Positions 25,114-33,344 of a stretch of DNA of 64,000 nucleotides are shown here, in pieces. Each line of letters starts with the position of its first letter. Position 1 is the stretch's first letter. The notes beneath the pieces are model-generated. The model saw only the letters and a list, made by a program, of their open reading frames with translations, made no database searches and had not been told where the DNA came from. The stretch is from Kaistia adipata DSM 17808 (GTDB lineage Bacteria > Pseudomonadota > Alphaproteobacteria > Rhizobiales > Kaistiaceae). The stretch is from assembly GCF_000423225.1 (NCBI RefSeq), contig NZ_AUHO01000010.1, positions 310,001 through 374,000 of the forward strand, written 5' to 3'. The position numbers and the translations under genes were made by a program.

Positions 25114-25661
25114 GCCTCGTCCTCGGGCTCGCCCGGCTCCGGCCGCGCTTCCGTCTCCGGCGGCGGCACGACGACGGCCTTGCCGGCCTTGATGTCGACG
25201 GTCGGCACGATGGCGCGGGTGAACGGCAGGTAGAAGGTGCGCGCGCCCGGCGCGGGCTCGACCTCGATCAGGTCGCCGGCGCCGAAATTCTGCACCGAGG
25301 CGATGGTGCCGTAGGGCGTGCCGTCCTCGAGCTCGAGCGCCAGGCCGACGAGGTCGGCATGGTAGAAATCGTCCTCTTCCTCGAGATCCGGCAGGGCCGA
25401 GCGATCGACGAAGAGCTTGCGGTTGCGCAGCGTCTCGGCGGCGTTGCGGTCGCCGATGCCCTTGACGCGGGCGACCAGCGCGTCGCCCTGGACGCGGATG
25501 GCCGTGATCTCGACGACGCGGCCGTCATCGAGCGTGAACGGGCCGTAATCGGCGATGCCGGCCGGTTCCTCGGTATAGGAATTGATCTTGATCTCGCCGC
25601 GAATGCCGTGCGCGGCGCCGAACTGGCCGAGGAGAACCCTGTCTTGGTCCGGAGCGGGCAT
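25110..25661 (-). CDS. rimM: 16S rRNA processing protein RimM
   Basis: Assembly factor for the 30S head that binds ribosomal protein S19. The 183-residue protein has the N-terminal RimM barrel ([55 protein letters not shown]) and the C-terminal PRC-barrel ([19 protein letters not shown] ... [22 protein letters not shown]). The acidic tail [16 protein letters not shown] is common in alphaproteobacteria. It sits 150 bases downstream of rpsP and overlaps trmD. Confidence 0.97.
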   Translation of the reverse strand: MPAPDQDRVLLGQFGAAHGIRGEIKINSYTEEPAGIADYGPFTLDDGRVVEITAIRVQGDALVARVKGIGDRNAAETLRNRKLFVDRSALPDLEEEDDFYHADLVGLALELEDGTPYGTIASVQNFGAGDLIEVEPAPGARTFYLPFTRAIVPTVDIKAGKAVVVPPPETEARPEPGEPEDEA

Positions 25662-25811
25662 CGCATGTCCTTGTCGATATGCCCCATGGGGCGAGCACCC
25701 GAAGGGCAGGGAAGCCGCGCGGGGCGGCTTCGGGGCAGGGGCGCCGAGACGCGTCCCCGCCCGTGAGCGGGCCGCGCCCGCCTGGCGGCGGCGCGCGGCG
25801 TTGTTCCGAAA

Positions 25812-26174
25812 TTACTCGGCAGCGGCTTCGGCGGCGGCCTCGGCCTTCTTGGCCTTCTCGGCGGCGCGCTCCTGGGCCTTCTTGCCCGGCACGGCCTTCT
25901 CGGGGTTGTTGCGGGCGTCGCGCTTGACGAGGCCGGCATCGCTCAGGAAGCGGGCGACGCGATCGGTGGCCTGGGCGCCGACCGACAGCCAATGCTTGGC
26001 GCGGTCGAGGTCGAGCACGACGCGGTTGGCGGCGTCCTTGGCGAGCATCGGGTCGAACGAGCCGATGCGCTCGATGAAGCGGCCGTCGCGCGGCGAACGG
26101 GCGTCGGTGACGACGATGCGGTAGAACGGACGCTTCTTGGCACCACCGCGGGAGAGACGGATCTTGAGGGACAT
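25812..26174 (-). CDS. rpsP: 30S ribosomal protein S16
   Basis: Small-subunit assembly protein. The 120-residue sequence starts [40 protein letters not shown]-type, with the usual [11 protein letters not shown] segment. The C-terminus is extended by a Lys/Ala/Glu-rich tail ([23 protein letters not shown]), a frequent alphaproteobacterial feature. Located 75 bases downstream of ffh, in the same direction. Confidence 0.98.
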   Translation of the reverse strand: MSLKIRLSRGGAKKRPFYRIVVTDARSPRDGRFIERIGSFDPMLAKDAANRVVLDLDRAKHWLSVGAQATDRVARFLSDAGLVKRDARNNPEKAVPGKKAQERAAEKAKKAEAAAEAAAE

Positions 26175-26249
26175 TCTGGTTTCTTCCTTCTGAAACGAAT
26201 TCGGTTGTCTGGATGGATCCGCGGCGTCGCCCCGGCTCCGAAGGGGTTG

Positions 26250-27773
26250 CTATTTCTTCTTGCCCGGGAGGCCGGGAAAACCGCCGAGGCCGGGCAGCTT
26301 GCCGCCGAGGCCGGGAAGACCCGGCAGACCGGCGCCGCCACCCATCTGCTTGGCCAGCTTCTCGAGCTGGGCCGGATCGATGTTCGGCATGCCGCCGGGA
26401 GGCATTCCGCCGCCCATCCCGCCCATGCCGCCGCCGAGCGCGCCCATCATCTTGCCGAGCATGCCGCCGCCCTTCTGCTTGCCCATGGCCTTCATCATAT
26501 CGGCCATCTGGCGGTGCATCTTGAGCAGGCGGTTGACGTCCTCGACCTTGACGCCGGAGCCGGCGGCGATACGCTTCTTGCGGCTCGCCTTGAGAACGTC
26601 GGGATTGCGGCGCTCGGCCTTAGTCATCGACGAGATGATCGCGACTTGGCGCTTGATCACGCTGTCGTCGAGATTGGCGCCCTCGATCTGCTTCTTGATC
26701 TTGCCGACGCCGGGCAGCATGCCGAGCATGCCGGACATGCCGCCGATCTTCTCCATCTGGCGGAGCTGGTTGGCGAGGTCGTCGAGATCGAAGATGCCCT
26801 TGCGCATCTTCTCGGCCGCCTTGGCGGCCTCTTCCATGTCGATGTTCTGCGCCGCCTTCTCGACGAGCGAGACGATGTCGCCCATGCCGAGGATGCGGTT
26901 GGCGATGCGGCCGGGATGGAAGTCCTCCAGGTCCTCGGCCTTCTCGCCGGTACCGATCAGCTTGATCGGCTTGCCGGTGACGGCGCGCATCGAGAGCGCG
27001 GCGCCGCCGCGGCCGTCGCCGTCGGCGCGGGTCAGCACGATGCCGGTGATGCCGACGCGCTCGTCGAAGGAGCGGGCGAGGTTGACCGCGTCCTGGCCGG
27101 TCAGGCTGTCGGCGACGAGCAGGATCTCGTGCGGCCTGGCGATGGCCTTGATGTCGGCCATCTCGACCATCAGCGGCTCGTCGATATGCGTGCGGCCGGC
27201 GGTGTCGAGGATGACGACGTCATAGCCGCCGAGGCGGGCGGCCTGCAGCGTGCGGGTGGCGATCTCAGTCGGCGACTGGCCGGCGACGATCGGCAGCGTG
27301 TCGATGCCGTTCTGCTCGCCGAGCACGCGCAGCTGTTCCTGCGCGGCGGGGCGGCGCACGTCGAGCGACGCCATCAGCACCTTGCGCTTCTGCTGCTGCG
27401 TCAGGCGGCGGGCGATCTTGGCGGTCGAGGTCGTCTTGCCCGAGCCCTGCAGGCCGACCATCATGATGGCGACCGGGGCCGGGGCGTTGAGGTCGATCGG
27501 CTCGGCCTCGGCGCCCAGCATCTCGACGAGCTGGTCGTGGACGATCTTGACGACCATCTGGCCGGGCGTCACCGAGCGGATGACGTCGGCGCCGATGGCG
27601 CGCGAGCGGACCTTGTCGGTGAAGGAGCGGACGACGTCCAGCGCCACGTCCGCCTCGATCAGCGCGCGGCGCACCTCGCGCATCGCGTCGTTGACGTCGG
27701 CCTCCGTCAGCGCACCGCGGCGGGTGAGCTTGTCGAAGATACCGGAAAGGCGCTCGGACAGGTTATTGAACAT
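26250..27773 (-). CDS. ffh: Signal recognition particle protein Ffh
   Basis: SRP54 GTPase that binds signal peptides and 4.5S RNA and delivers ribosomes to FtsY. The 507-residue protein has the N-domain (MFNNLSERLSGIFDKL), the G-domain with G1 GLQGSGKTTSTAKIA, DTAGR, and TRADGDGRGG, and the methionine-rich M-domain. The C-terminus carries an extended Gly/Met/Pro-rich tail (GGGMLGKMMGALGGGMGGMGGGM split, ending LPGKKK), longer than in E. coli. First gene of ffh-rpsP-rimM-trmD; a promoter is visible upstream. Confidence 0.98.
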   Translation of the reverse strand: MFNNLSERLSGIFDKLTRRGALTEADVNDAMREVRRALIEADVALDVVRSFTDKVRSRAIGADVIRSVTPGQMVVKIVHDQLVEMLGAEAEPIDLNAPAPVAIMMVGLQGSGKTTSTAKIARRLTQQQKRKVLMASLDVRRPAAQEQLRVLGEQNGIDTLPIVAGQSPTEIATRTLQAARLGGYDVVILDTAGRTHIDEPLMVEMADIKAIARPHEILLVADSLTGQDAVNLARSFDERVGITGIVLTRADGDGRGGAALSMRAVTGKPIKLIGTGEKAEDLEDFHPGRIANRILGMGDIVSLVEKAAQNIDMEEAAKAAEKMRKGIFDLDDLANQLRQMEKIGGMSGMLGMLPGVGKIKKQIEGANLDDSVIKRQVAIISSMTKAERRNPDVLKASRKKRIAAGSGVKVEDVNRLLKMHRQMADMMKAMGKQKGGGMLGKMMGALGGGMGGMGGGMPPGGMPNIDPAQLEKLAKQMGGGAGLPGLPGLGGKLPGLGGFPGLPGKKK

Positions 27774-27927
27774 TCGATTCCGCTTTCCTCGAAGGGATCG
27801 CTTCCGATCCGCCGAATTTCCAAAGACGTTCAGCGCCCGCGGGCGCGACGCGCTGGCGGACGTTGACCTCCGGGGTCGGGCCCCGGTCGGCGGCTCAGAG
27901 GAGACCTCTTCGCGAGAATTTGGCGGC

Positions 27928-27956
27928 TTTTAGCGCGGATAGGCGGCCGGAGTCAA
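27928..27956 (-). promoter_or_regulatory. Predicted promoter of the ffh operon
   Basis: On the minus strand TTGACT (27956-27951) and CTAAAA (27933-27928) are separated by exactly 17 bases, about 155 bases upstream of the ffh start. It is the best -35/-10 pair in the 270-base gap 27774-28043. Confidence 0.45.
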
Positions 27957-28043
27957 TCAAACAGCGGCGCTCGAGGCTTGTGCCGATCGTGCCAACTGCT
28001 AGCTTGCCGCGCGGTGAAGCCCGCATGTTGCAGTTAGGACGCT

Positions 28044-29105
28044 ATGAATCGACGTACCCTTCGACGCTGGATCGCTGCGCTGACCGGGTCGCCGCCGCGC
28101 GTCGGCGACCCGCCTCTTGATTGTCTCTGGTCGAAGGGGATTGCGCAATTCTGCGATGTCGCCGGTCCGGAGGGCTATTGGCTCGATCGGACCGAGGTCG
28201 TCCAGCCTCCTGGTTTCTTCCGCGAGCACTATGCAGGGGCCAGCGGACTCGTCTGGGTACGGCTCGGCTCCGGGGCCCGGGTCGGCGGAGCTTGCGATCT
28301 GGCCGGGTTCGTCCGCGAGGCGCTTCCGACCATAGGCGCGCCCTTCGTCCTGGTGACGACGGATGGAGACCTGTCCTTGCCGACCGAACTGCCGCGCGAC
28401 GTCGTGGACGCGCTTCTGGCTTCGCCGCATCTGGTCGCTTGGGCGACACAGAACTATGTCGGGGGCAACGATCCGCGCATCCGGCACTTCCCGATCGGCC
28501 TCGACTTGCATACGGCGCGGCCGTTCTCGAGCCCTCGCAGCCTTCTGGCGCTGTTGGAGGGTTTGGCGAGTCAGCGCGCGGCGCCGGAGACGCAGCCGAT
28601 GCGGGTATTCTACGATCTCGGTCTCAACGCGCAGTCCGGGGAACGGCGCGAGGTCGTGCGCGTTCTGGCCGATTGTCCGCATGTCGTGATGCAGCGGCGG
28701 CGCGTTTCGCAGGCCGCGATCTGGCGGCACTATGCGACATCTCCCTTCGTCGCCAGCGCTATCGGCAATGGTCTCGACTGCCACCGCACCTGGGAGGCGC
28801 TGATGCTGGGCTCGATCGTCATCACCCGGACGTCGCCACTCGATCCGTTGTTCGCTGGCCTCCCCATCGTCATCGTACGTGATTGGGAGGAGATCCGGGA
28901 TCCTGCCAATCTTGCGCTTTGGTTGCAGCGCTATGCGCCGCAGGCCCAGCCAGACGATCTGCGGGCGCGATTGCGGCCGGATCACTACCTGGCACCGTTG
29001 CGCGCCTTGCTGGCCGCTTCGACCGATGCCGGAGACGAAAATGGCCGGGGCGGGCCCGGCCATCGTGATCCATTTTCGTCGAGCCCTGCGGGCGGGCAGG
29101 GCTAG
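28044..29105 (+). CDS. Exostosin-like putative glycosyltransferase
   Basis: A 353-residue soluble protein. The C-terminal part SPFVASAIGNGLDCHRTWEALMLGSIVITRTSPLDPLFAGLPIVIVRDWEEI matches the nucleotide-sugar half of exostosin-like (GT47-type) glycosyltransferases (GxDCHRxWExLxxGxIPI...LPxxxVxDWxxI). The N-terminal part (DLAGFVREALPTIGAPFVLVTTDGDLSLPTELP) resembles related polysaccharide proteins. No signal peptide. Codon choice is looser than in neighbours (more CTT, TGT, GAT), which may indicate acquisition. The last 25 codons run through hairpins at 29036-29103. Acceptor unknown. Confidence 0.6.
   Translation: MNRRTLRRWIAALTGSPPRVGDPPLDCLWSKGIAQFCDVAGPEGYWLDRTEVVQPPGFFREHYAGASGLVWVRLGSGARVGGACDLAGFVREALPTIGAPFVLVTTDGDLSLPTELPRDVVDALLASPHLVAWATQNYVGGNDPRIRHFPIGLDLHTARPFSSPRSLLALLEGLASQRAAPETQPMRVFYDLGLNAQSGERREVVRVLADCPHVVMQRRRVSQAAIWRHYATSPFVASAIGNGLDCHRTWEALMLGSIVITRTSPLDPLFAGLPIVIVRDWEEIRDPANLALWLQRYAPQAQPDDLRARLRPDHYLAPLRALLAASTDAGDENGRGGPGHRDPFSSSPAGGQG
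29036..29103. terminator. Cluster of hairpins at the converging 3' ends of two genes
   Basis: CGAAAATGG (29036-29044) pairs with CCATTTTCG (29070-29078), enclosing ATGGCCGGG (29041-29049)/CCCGGCCAT (29055-29063), so two foldings compete. A separate AGCCCTGC (29082-29089)/GCAGGGCT (29096-29103) follows. On the minus strand the GGCCGGG stem runs into ATTTTCG, suiting termination of the IalB gene; on the plus strand the hairpins lie inside the coding end of the exostosin-like gene. Confidence 0.55.
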
Positions 29106-29620
29106 CGGCAGGACTTCGCCAGCGCGTCGAGCGAGGCGGAGATACCCGACAGGGAATAGGTGTCCGTGGTGTTGGTGCCGCGGCGCGACGTGCCGGAGAC
29201 CGACATCGAGCGGCCCTTCTTCATCGCCGCGATCAGCGCCGTTTCCTGCGCCGCGTTCTCGACCCAGGCGCCGTCGTCCTTGGTGAACATCGAGAACTTC
29301 TCGCCGTCGATGTCGACGGTGACCTTCGAGCCTTCCTTGAACGGATAGCCGATGATGATCGACACTTCGCTGCGGACGTTCTCGCTCGGGCGGGCGGTCA
29401 CCATGAAGTAGGCGGGGTCGCGGTTGAGACCCTGCGGCGCCTGGCTCTTCGGCTGTGAGGCCGCATAGCAGACCTTCCCACGCGAATCGGAATACGCGTA
29501 GGCACTCCAGTCCTTGAAAGTGCCGACCCGGTTCGGGGTCTGGGCTTCTGCCGTAGCGGCGAAGCCGGCAAGAGAAGCACCCACGACAAAAGCGGCCGCT
29601 GCGATCCTTGTTCGGTTCAT
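29102..29620 (-). CDS. Invasion-associated locus B (IalB) family protein
   Basis: A 172-residue exported protein. The ATG at 29620 has GGTGGGAA upstream and gives the signal peptide MNRTRIAAAAFVVGASLAGFAATAEA|QTP; the longer open frame upstream lacks similarity. The mature protein shows the IalB pattern: VGTFKDWSAYAYSDSRGKVCYAASQPKS, SIIIGYPFKEGSKVTVDIDGEKFSMFT, and a second cysteine at the C-terminus (LAKSCR). IalB was named in Bartonella, but family members are general periplasmic proteins in non-pathogenic Rhizobiales. Overlaps the converging gene by 4 bases. Confidence 0.85.
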   Translation of the reverse strand: MNRTRIAAAAFVVGASLAGFAATAEAQTPNRVGTFKDWSAYAYSDSRGKVCYAASQPKSQAPQGLNRDPAYFMVTARPSENVRSEVSIIIGYPFKEGSKVTVDIDGEKFSMFTKDDGAWVENAAQETALIAAMKKGRSMSVSGTSRRGTNTTDTYSLSGISASLDALAKSCR

Positions 29621-29832
29621 GTTGTTCCCACCAATATTGTCAGCACACACGTCGGGCGGGTGGATTCCGTCGCCCGGGCAATTCCTTGAAATTGCGCGGG
29701 CTTCATTAACATTCCATGAACCACACTGAACGGAGGGCCGACCGAGAGTTGAGGGCCAAGAGAGTCTGGCCAATGGGGCGAGAGTGTGGCCTCGCCGGTC
29801 CGATCCGGCGCCCGGGCGGCCGTGCCGGGGCG

Positions 29833-30213
29833 TCAGGCCGCCGCGTCCTTTTCCAGCGCGCGCCGCGCGGCTTCGTAGTGCAGCGGCGTCACGTGGCCGC
29901 GCAGCAGCGTCAGGGCGGTCATCAGTACCGTCGCGTCATCGGCGAAGCCGAGGCCGATCAGAAAGTCGGGGACGGCGTCGACGGGCAGGATGAAATAGGC
30001 GAGCGCGCCGATCAGGGTGGCGCGCACCTTGAGCGGCGTGTTCGTGTCGAAGGCGCAGAAATAGGCCGCCGCCACGTCCTCGGCGAAGGGGATGTGGCGC
30101 GCGGTGGCGCGAAACTTCTTCCAGAAGCCGCGCCGGACGCGCTCCGCGCGGGAAGCCTCGTCCTCCGGGGTCGAGCCGGGGCCGAACACGTCGCCGAACT
30201 TCATGCTCTTCAT
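29833..30213 (-). CDS. YkvA-family (DUF1232) membrane protein
   Basis: A 126-residue protein whose core KVRATLIGALAYFILPVDAVPDFLIGLGFADDATVLMTAL contains the DUF1232 signature YFxxPxDxxPDxxxxxGxxDDxxV, one hydrophobic hairpin that inserts in the membrane. The N-terminus is charged (RAERVRRGFWKKFRATARHI). Function unknown. Alone between ialB and phaR in the same direction; the flanking gaps show nothing distinct. Confidence 0.85.
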   Translation of the reverse strand: MKSMKFGDVFGPGSTPEDEASRAERVRRGFWKKFRATARHIPFAEDVAAAYFCAFDTNTPLKVRATLIGALAYFILPVDAVPDFLIGLGFADDATVLMTALTLLRGHVTPLHYEAARRALEKDAAA

Positions 30214-30361
30214 GGGCCTGCAACCTCGTCAGCCGCGGGCGTGCGGCGAAGAAGTCGCGCGCCGGACCGGGCAGGCCAGAATGTAGGAAGAGCCGCGGCG
30301 GATCGCAATGAAGGGGCGCGGCCGGTCCGCCGCCGGCCGCGCGGGGAAGGGTGCGCGAGCG

Positions 30362-30967
30362 TCAGCCCTTTTCGGCCAGCCGCTCGATCTTCTTCTGCAT
30401 CTCGTCGAGCTGGCGCTTCAGCATGTCGAAATCGCCGTCGCGGTCGGGCTTCGGTTCCGGTCGGGCTTCCGGCCGGCCGTTCGGCCGCTCGGGCGCCGGC
30501 GCCGCGTCCGGGCGGCCGCCGCTGAAGGGCAGGAACATCCGCATCGCCTGCTCGAACATCTCGGTGTTGCGGCGGACCGTCTCCTCCATGGCGGAGAAGG
30601 CGCCGGGGCCGAAGGCGTTCGCCATCTGGCCGCGCAGCTTGTCCTGGTCGCGGGCCAGGCTGTCGATCGAGAAATCGAGATAGGTCGGCACCAGGTTCTG
30701 CATGGAATCGCCGTAGAAGCGGATCAGCTGGCGCAGGAAGGTGATCGGCAGCAGGTTCTGCCCCTTGTTCTCCTGCTCGAAGATGATCTGCGTCAGCACC
30801 GAGCGCGTGATTTCCTCGCCCGACTTGGCGTCGAACACGACGAAATCCTCGCCCGCCTTGACCATGTTGGCCAGATCCTCGAGCGTCACATAGGTCGAGG
30901 TACCCGTATTGTAGAGGCGACGATTGGCGTATTTCTTGATCGTCGTCGGTTCTTTTTCCTTGGTCAT
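30362..30967 (-). CDS. phaR: Polyhydroxyalkanoate synthesis repressor PhaR
   Basis: DNA-binding regulator that senses PHB granules and represses phasin and other PHB genes. The 201-residue protein starts MTKEKEPTTIKKYANRRLYNTGTSTYVTLEDL, the diagnostic PhaR N-terminal DNA-binding domain, followed by the PHB-accumulation domain with RSVLTQIIFEQENKGQNLLPITFLRQLIRFYGDSMQNLVPTYL. A Pro/Arg-rich linker leads to a C-terminal coiled coil (MLKRQLDEMQKKIERLAEKG). GGGGAGCGG precedes the ATG. It is divergent from phaA, with PhaR-like sites in the gap, indicating self-control and control of phaAB. Confidence 0.95.
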   Translation of the reverse strand: MTKEKEPTTIKKYANRRLYNTGTSTYVTLEDLANMVKAGEDFVVFDAKSGEEITRSVLTQIIFEQENKGQNLLPITFLRQLIRFYGDSMQNLVPTYLDFSIDSLARDQDKLRGQMANAFGPGAFSAMEETVRRNTEMFEQAMRMFLPFSGGRPDAAPAPERPNGRPEARPEPKPDRDGDFDMLKRQLDEMQKKIERLAEKG

Positions 30968-31102
30968 GTCCGCTCCCCTGACCCCTCTCTCGTGATCGGC
31001 TGGCATTTCCGTCGCGCGGGCCTCTTCGCGCCCGGTCTCCGACGAGCTGTCCCTCAAGAACGTCCACGATAGGGGCATTCTTCAATTCCGCCAAACTGAT
31101 TG

Positions 31103-31161
31103 TGCGCTGCATGCTGCGAGTCGTGCTGCGCAAACATTGCAGTGCAGCAACGGCGCTGCAA
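31103..31161. promoter_or_regulatory. Cluster of TGC-rich palindromes, predicted PhaR operators
   Basis: The segment contains GCGCTGCATGCTGCG, TGCTGCGCAAAC, the near-palindrome TTGCAGTGCAGCAA at 31137-31150, and GCGCTGCAAC. All are variants of the TGC/GCA pairs bound by PhaR in Paracoccus and rhizobial homologues (from memory). They lie just upstream of the -35 box of the predicted phaA promoter. Confidence 0.6.
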
Positions 31162-31170
31162 CATCGTTGA

Positions 31171-31199
31171 TTGACAGCCTTCCTGCGCCAGTCTCAGAT
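31171..31199 (+). promoter_or_regulatory. Predicted phaAB promoter
   Basis: A perfect TTGACA at 31171-31176 is followed after 17 bases by TCAGAT at 31194-31199. The operator cluster ends 10 bases before the -35 box, so a bound regulator would contact the same DNA face as RNA polymerase. The phaA start codon is 40 bases downstream. Confidence 0.5.
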
Positions 31200-31238
31200 T
31201 GCGGCACAAACCGTCGCCGAAGAGGATCGAGGAAACCC

Positions 31239-32420
31239 ATGGCCCAAGAGAACGATATCGTCATCGCCGCCGCCACCCGCACCGCCGTCGGCTCCTTCAA
31301 CGGCGCCTTCGCCAACGTGCCGGCGCATGAACTGGGCGCCGCCGTCGTCAAGGCTGTGCTCGAGCAGGGCAAGACCGAGCCCGAGGCCGTCGACGAGCTG
31401 ATCTTCGGCCAGGTGCTGACGGCCGCCCAGGGCCAGAACCCGGCCCGCCAGGCCTCCATGCTCGCCGGCCTGCCGAAGGAGACGACGGCGTGGAGCCTCA
31501 ACCAGGTCTGCGGCTCCGGCCTGCGCTCGGTGGCGCTCGGCATGCAGCAGATCGCCACCGGCGACGCCTCGATCATCGTCGCGGGCGGCCAGGAATCGAT
31601 GTCGCTGGCGCCGCACGCCGCCTATCTTCGCGCCGGCACGAAGATGGGCGACCTCGCCATGGTCGACACCATGATCAAGGACGGCCTGTGGGATGCCTTC
31701 AATGGCTACCACATGGGCGTCACGGCCGAGAACGTCGCGCGCGAGTTCCAGATCAGCCGCGAGCAGCAGGACGCCTTCGCCACCGCCTCGCAGAACAAGG
31801 CCGAGGCGGCGCAGAAGGCTGGCAAGTTCAAGGACGAGATCACGCCCTTCACGATCTCGACCCGCAAGGGCGACATCATCGTCGACCAGGACGAATACAT
31901 CCGCGCCGGCGCGACGCTGGAGGCGGCGGCCAAGCTGCGCCCGGTCTTCGCCAAGGATGGCACGGTGACCGCCGGCAACGCCTCGGGCCTCAATGATGGC
32001 GCCGCGGCGCTGCTCCTGATGACGGCGGCCGAGGCGGCGCGGCGCGGCGTCACCCCGCTCGCCCGCATCGCCTCCTGGGCGACGGCCGGCGTCGATCCGG
32101 CGGTCATGGGCACGGGCCCGATCCCGGCCTCGAAGAAGGCGCTCAAGAAGGCCGGCTGGTCGGCCGAGGATCTCGACCTGATCGAGGCGAACGAGGCCTT
32201 CGCGGCGCAGGCCTGCGCCGTCAACCAGGGCGTCGACTGGGACGCCGCCCGGGTCAACGTCAATGGCGGCGCCATCGCCATCGGCCATCCGATCGGCGCC
32301 TCGGGCGCCCGCATTCTCGTCACGCTGCTGCACGAAATGGTGCGGCGCGACGCAAGGAAGGGATTGGCAACGCTCTGCATTGGCGGTGGAATGGGAATTG
32401 CGTTGACCGTGGAGCGCTGA
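31239..32420 (+). CDS. phaA: Acetyl-CoA acetyltransferase (beta-ketothiolase)
   Basis: Condenses two acetyl-CoA to acetoacetyl-CoA, first step of PHB synthesis. The ATG at 31239 (after GAGGAA) gives 393 residues, the exact usual length. Catalytic residues: Cys 91 in [15 protein letters not shown], His 350 in [14 protein letters not shown] and Cys 380 in [17 protein letters not shown]. It is followed 58 bases later by phaB; phaC is not in the window, as often in Rhizobiales. Probably regulated by the divergent PhaR. Confidence 0.97.
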   Translation: MAQENDIVIAAATRTAVGSFNGAFANVPAHELGAAVVKAVLEQGKTEPEAVDELIFGQVLTAAQGQNPARQASMLAGLPKETTAWSLNQVCGSGLRSVALGMQQIATGDASIIVAGGQESMSLAPHAAYLRAGTKMGDLAMVDTMIKDGLWDAFNGYHMGVTAENVAREFQISREQQDAFATASQNKAEAAQKAGKFKDEITPFTISTRKGDIIVDQDEYIRAGATLEAAAKLRPVFAKDGTVTAGNASGLNDGAAALLLMTAAEAARRGVTPLARIASWATAGVDPAVMGTGPIPASKKALKKAGWSAEDLDLIEANEAFAAQACAVNQGVDWDAARVNVNGGAIAIGHPIGASGARILVTLLHEMVRRDARKGLATLCIGGGMGIALTVER

Positions 32421-32478
32421 CGCGCAGGCGGGACCAATCGGGGCGCCGGGATCAAACCGGCCGGCTGGGGAGGATGGA

Positions 32479-33207
32479 ATGGGGAAAGTCGCCCTCGTGA
32501 CCGGCGGCACGCGCGGTATCGGCGCGGCCGTCTCCAAGGGGCTGAAGGCCGCGGGCTACAGCGTCGCGGCCAGCTTCGCCGGCAATGCCGAGAAGGCCCA
32601 GGCCTTCCAGGCGGAAACCGGCATTCCGGTGTTCCAGTGGGACGTGACCGACGCCGAGGCCTGTGTCGCCGGCGTGCATGCCGTCGAGCTGGCGCTCGGC
32701 CCGGTCGACGTCCTCGTGAACAATGCCGGCATCACGCGCGACGGGTGGTTCCACAAGATGGACCAGGCGCAGTGGTCGAGCGTGATTCGAACCAATCTCG
32801 ATTCGATGTTCACCATGACGCGGCCCGTGATCGAGGGCATGCGCGAGCGCGGCTTCGGCCGCATCGTCAACATCTCCTCGATCAACGCGCAGAAGGGGCA
32901 GCTCGGCCAGGTCAACTACGCCACCGCCAAGGCCGGCGTGATCGGCTTCACCAAGGCGCTGGCGCTCGAGAACGCCCGCAAGGGCATCACGGTGAACTGC
33001 GTCTGCCCTGGCTATATCGACACCGACATGGTGATGGCGGTGCCGCCCAAGGTGATGGAGGGGATCCTCGGCGCCATTCCCGTCGGCCGCATCGGCAAGG
33101 CCGACGAGGTCGCGGCGCTGGTCACCTATCTCGCCTCCGACGCTTCGGCCTTCATGACCGGCGCGGTGCTGTCGATCAATGGCGGCCAGTACATGGCGAA
33201 CGGCTGA
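32479..33207 (+). CDS. phaB: Acetoacetyl-CoA reductase
   Basis: NADPH-dependent SDR that reduces acetoacetyl-CoA to (R)-3-hydroxybutyryl-CoA, the PHB synthase substrate. The 242-residue protein has TGGTRGIG (8-15), NNAG (81-84), the catalytic Ser 134, Tyr 147 and Lys 151 (VNYATAKAG), and the PhaB-specific TRDGWFHKMDQAQW and CVCPGYIDTDMVMAVPPKVMEGI-type blocks. Start with GGGGAGGATGG context. Second gene of phaAB. The typical (S)-specific hbd lies elsewhere in the window. Confidence 0.97.
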   Translation: MGKVALVTGGTRGIGAAVSKGLKAAGYSVAASFAGNAEKAQAFQAETGIPVFQWDVTDAEACVAGVHAVELALGPVDVLVNNAGITRDGWFHKMDQAQWSSVIRTNLDSMFTMTRPVIEGMRERGFGRIVNISSINAQKGQLGQVNYATAKAGVIGFTKALALENARKGITVNCVCPGYIDTDMVMAVPPKVMEGILGAIPVGRIGKADEVAALVTYLASDASAFMTGAVLSINGGQYMANG

Positions 33208-33249
33208 GGCCGGTCGCCGTCAGTTCCATATCCGACGGGAGCGCGGCAG

Positions 33250-33344
33250 CCAGGGCGTTTCATCGCGATCGATCAAGCGCCCTAACTCTTTGTCTGGTCG
33301 CGTTTTCTTCCCGCGAACCGGCATCCGCTTCGCTCGAAAGCGCG
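33250..33344 (-). repeat. Rhizobiales intergenic repeat, copy 1
   Basis: Read on the minus strand from the NYN gene stop: GCTTTCGAGCGAAG, CCGGTTCGCGGGAAGAAAAC, GCGACCAGACAAAGAGTTAGG, ending near a second GCGTTTC. About 48 of the first 59 positions match the element at 63578-63636 in the same orientation. Both begin at a gene's TAG stop. AGCGTTTTCGAGCGAAGTGG...GAAAACGC is a repeat I recall as common in Rhizobium/Brucella genomes. It fills most of the 137-base gap. Confidence 0.65.
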
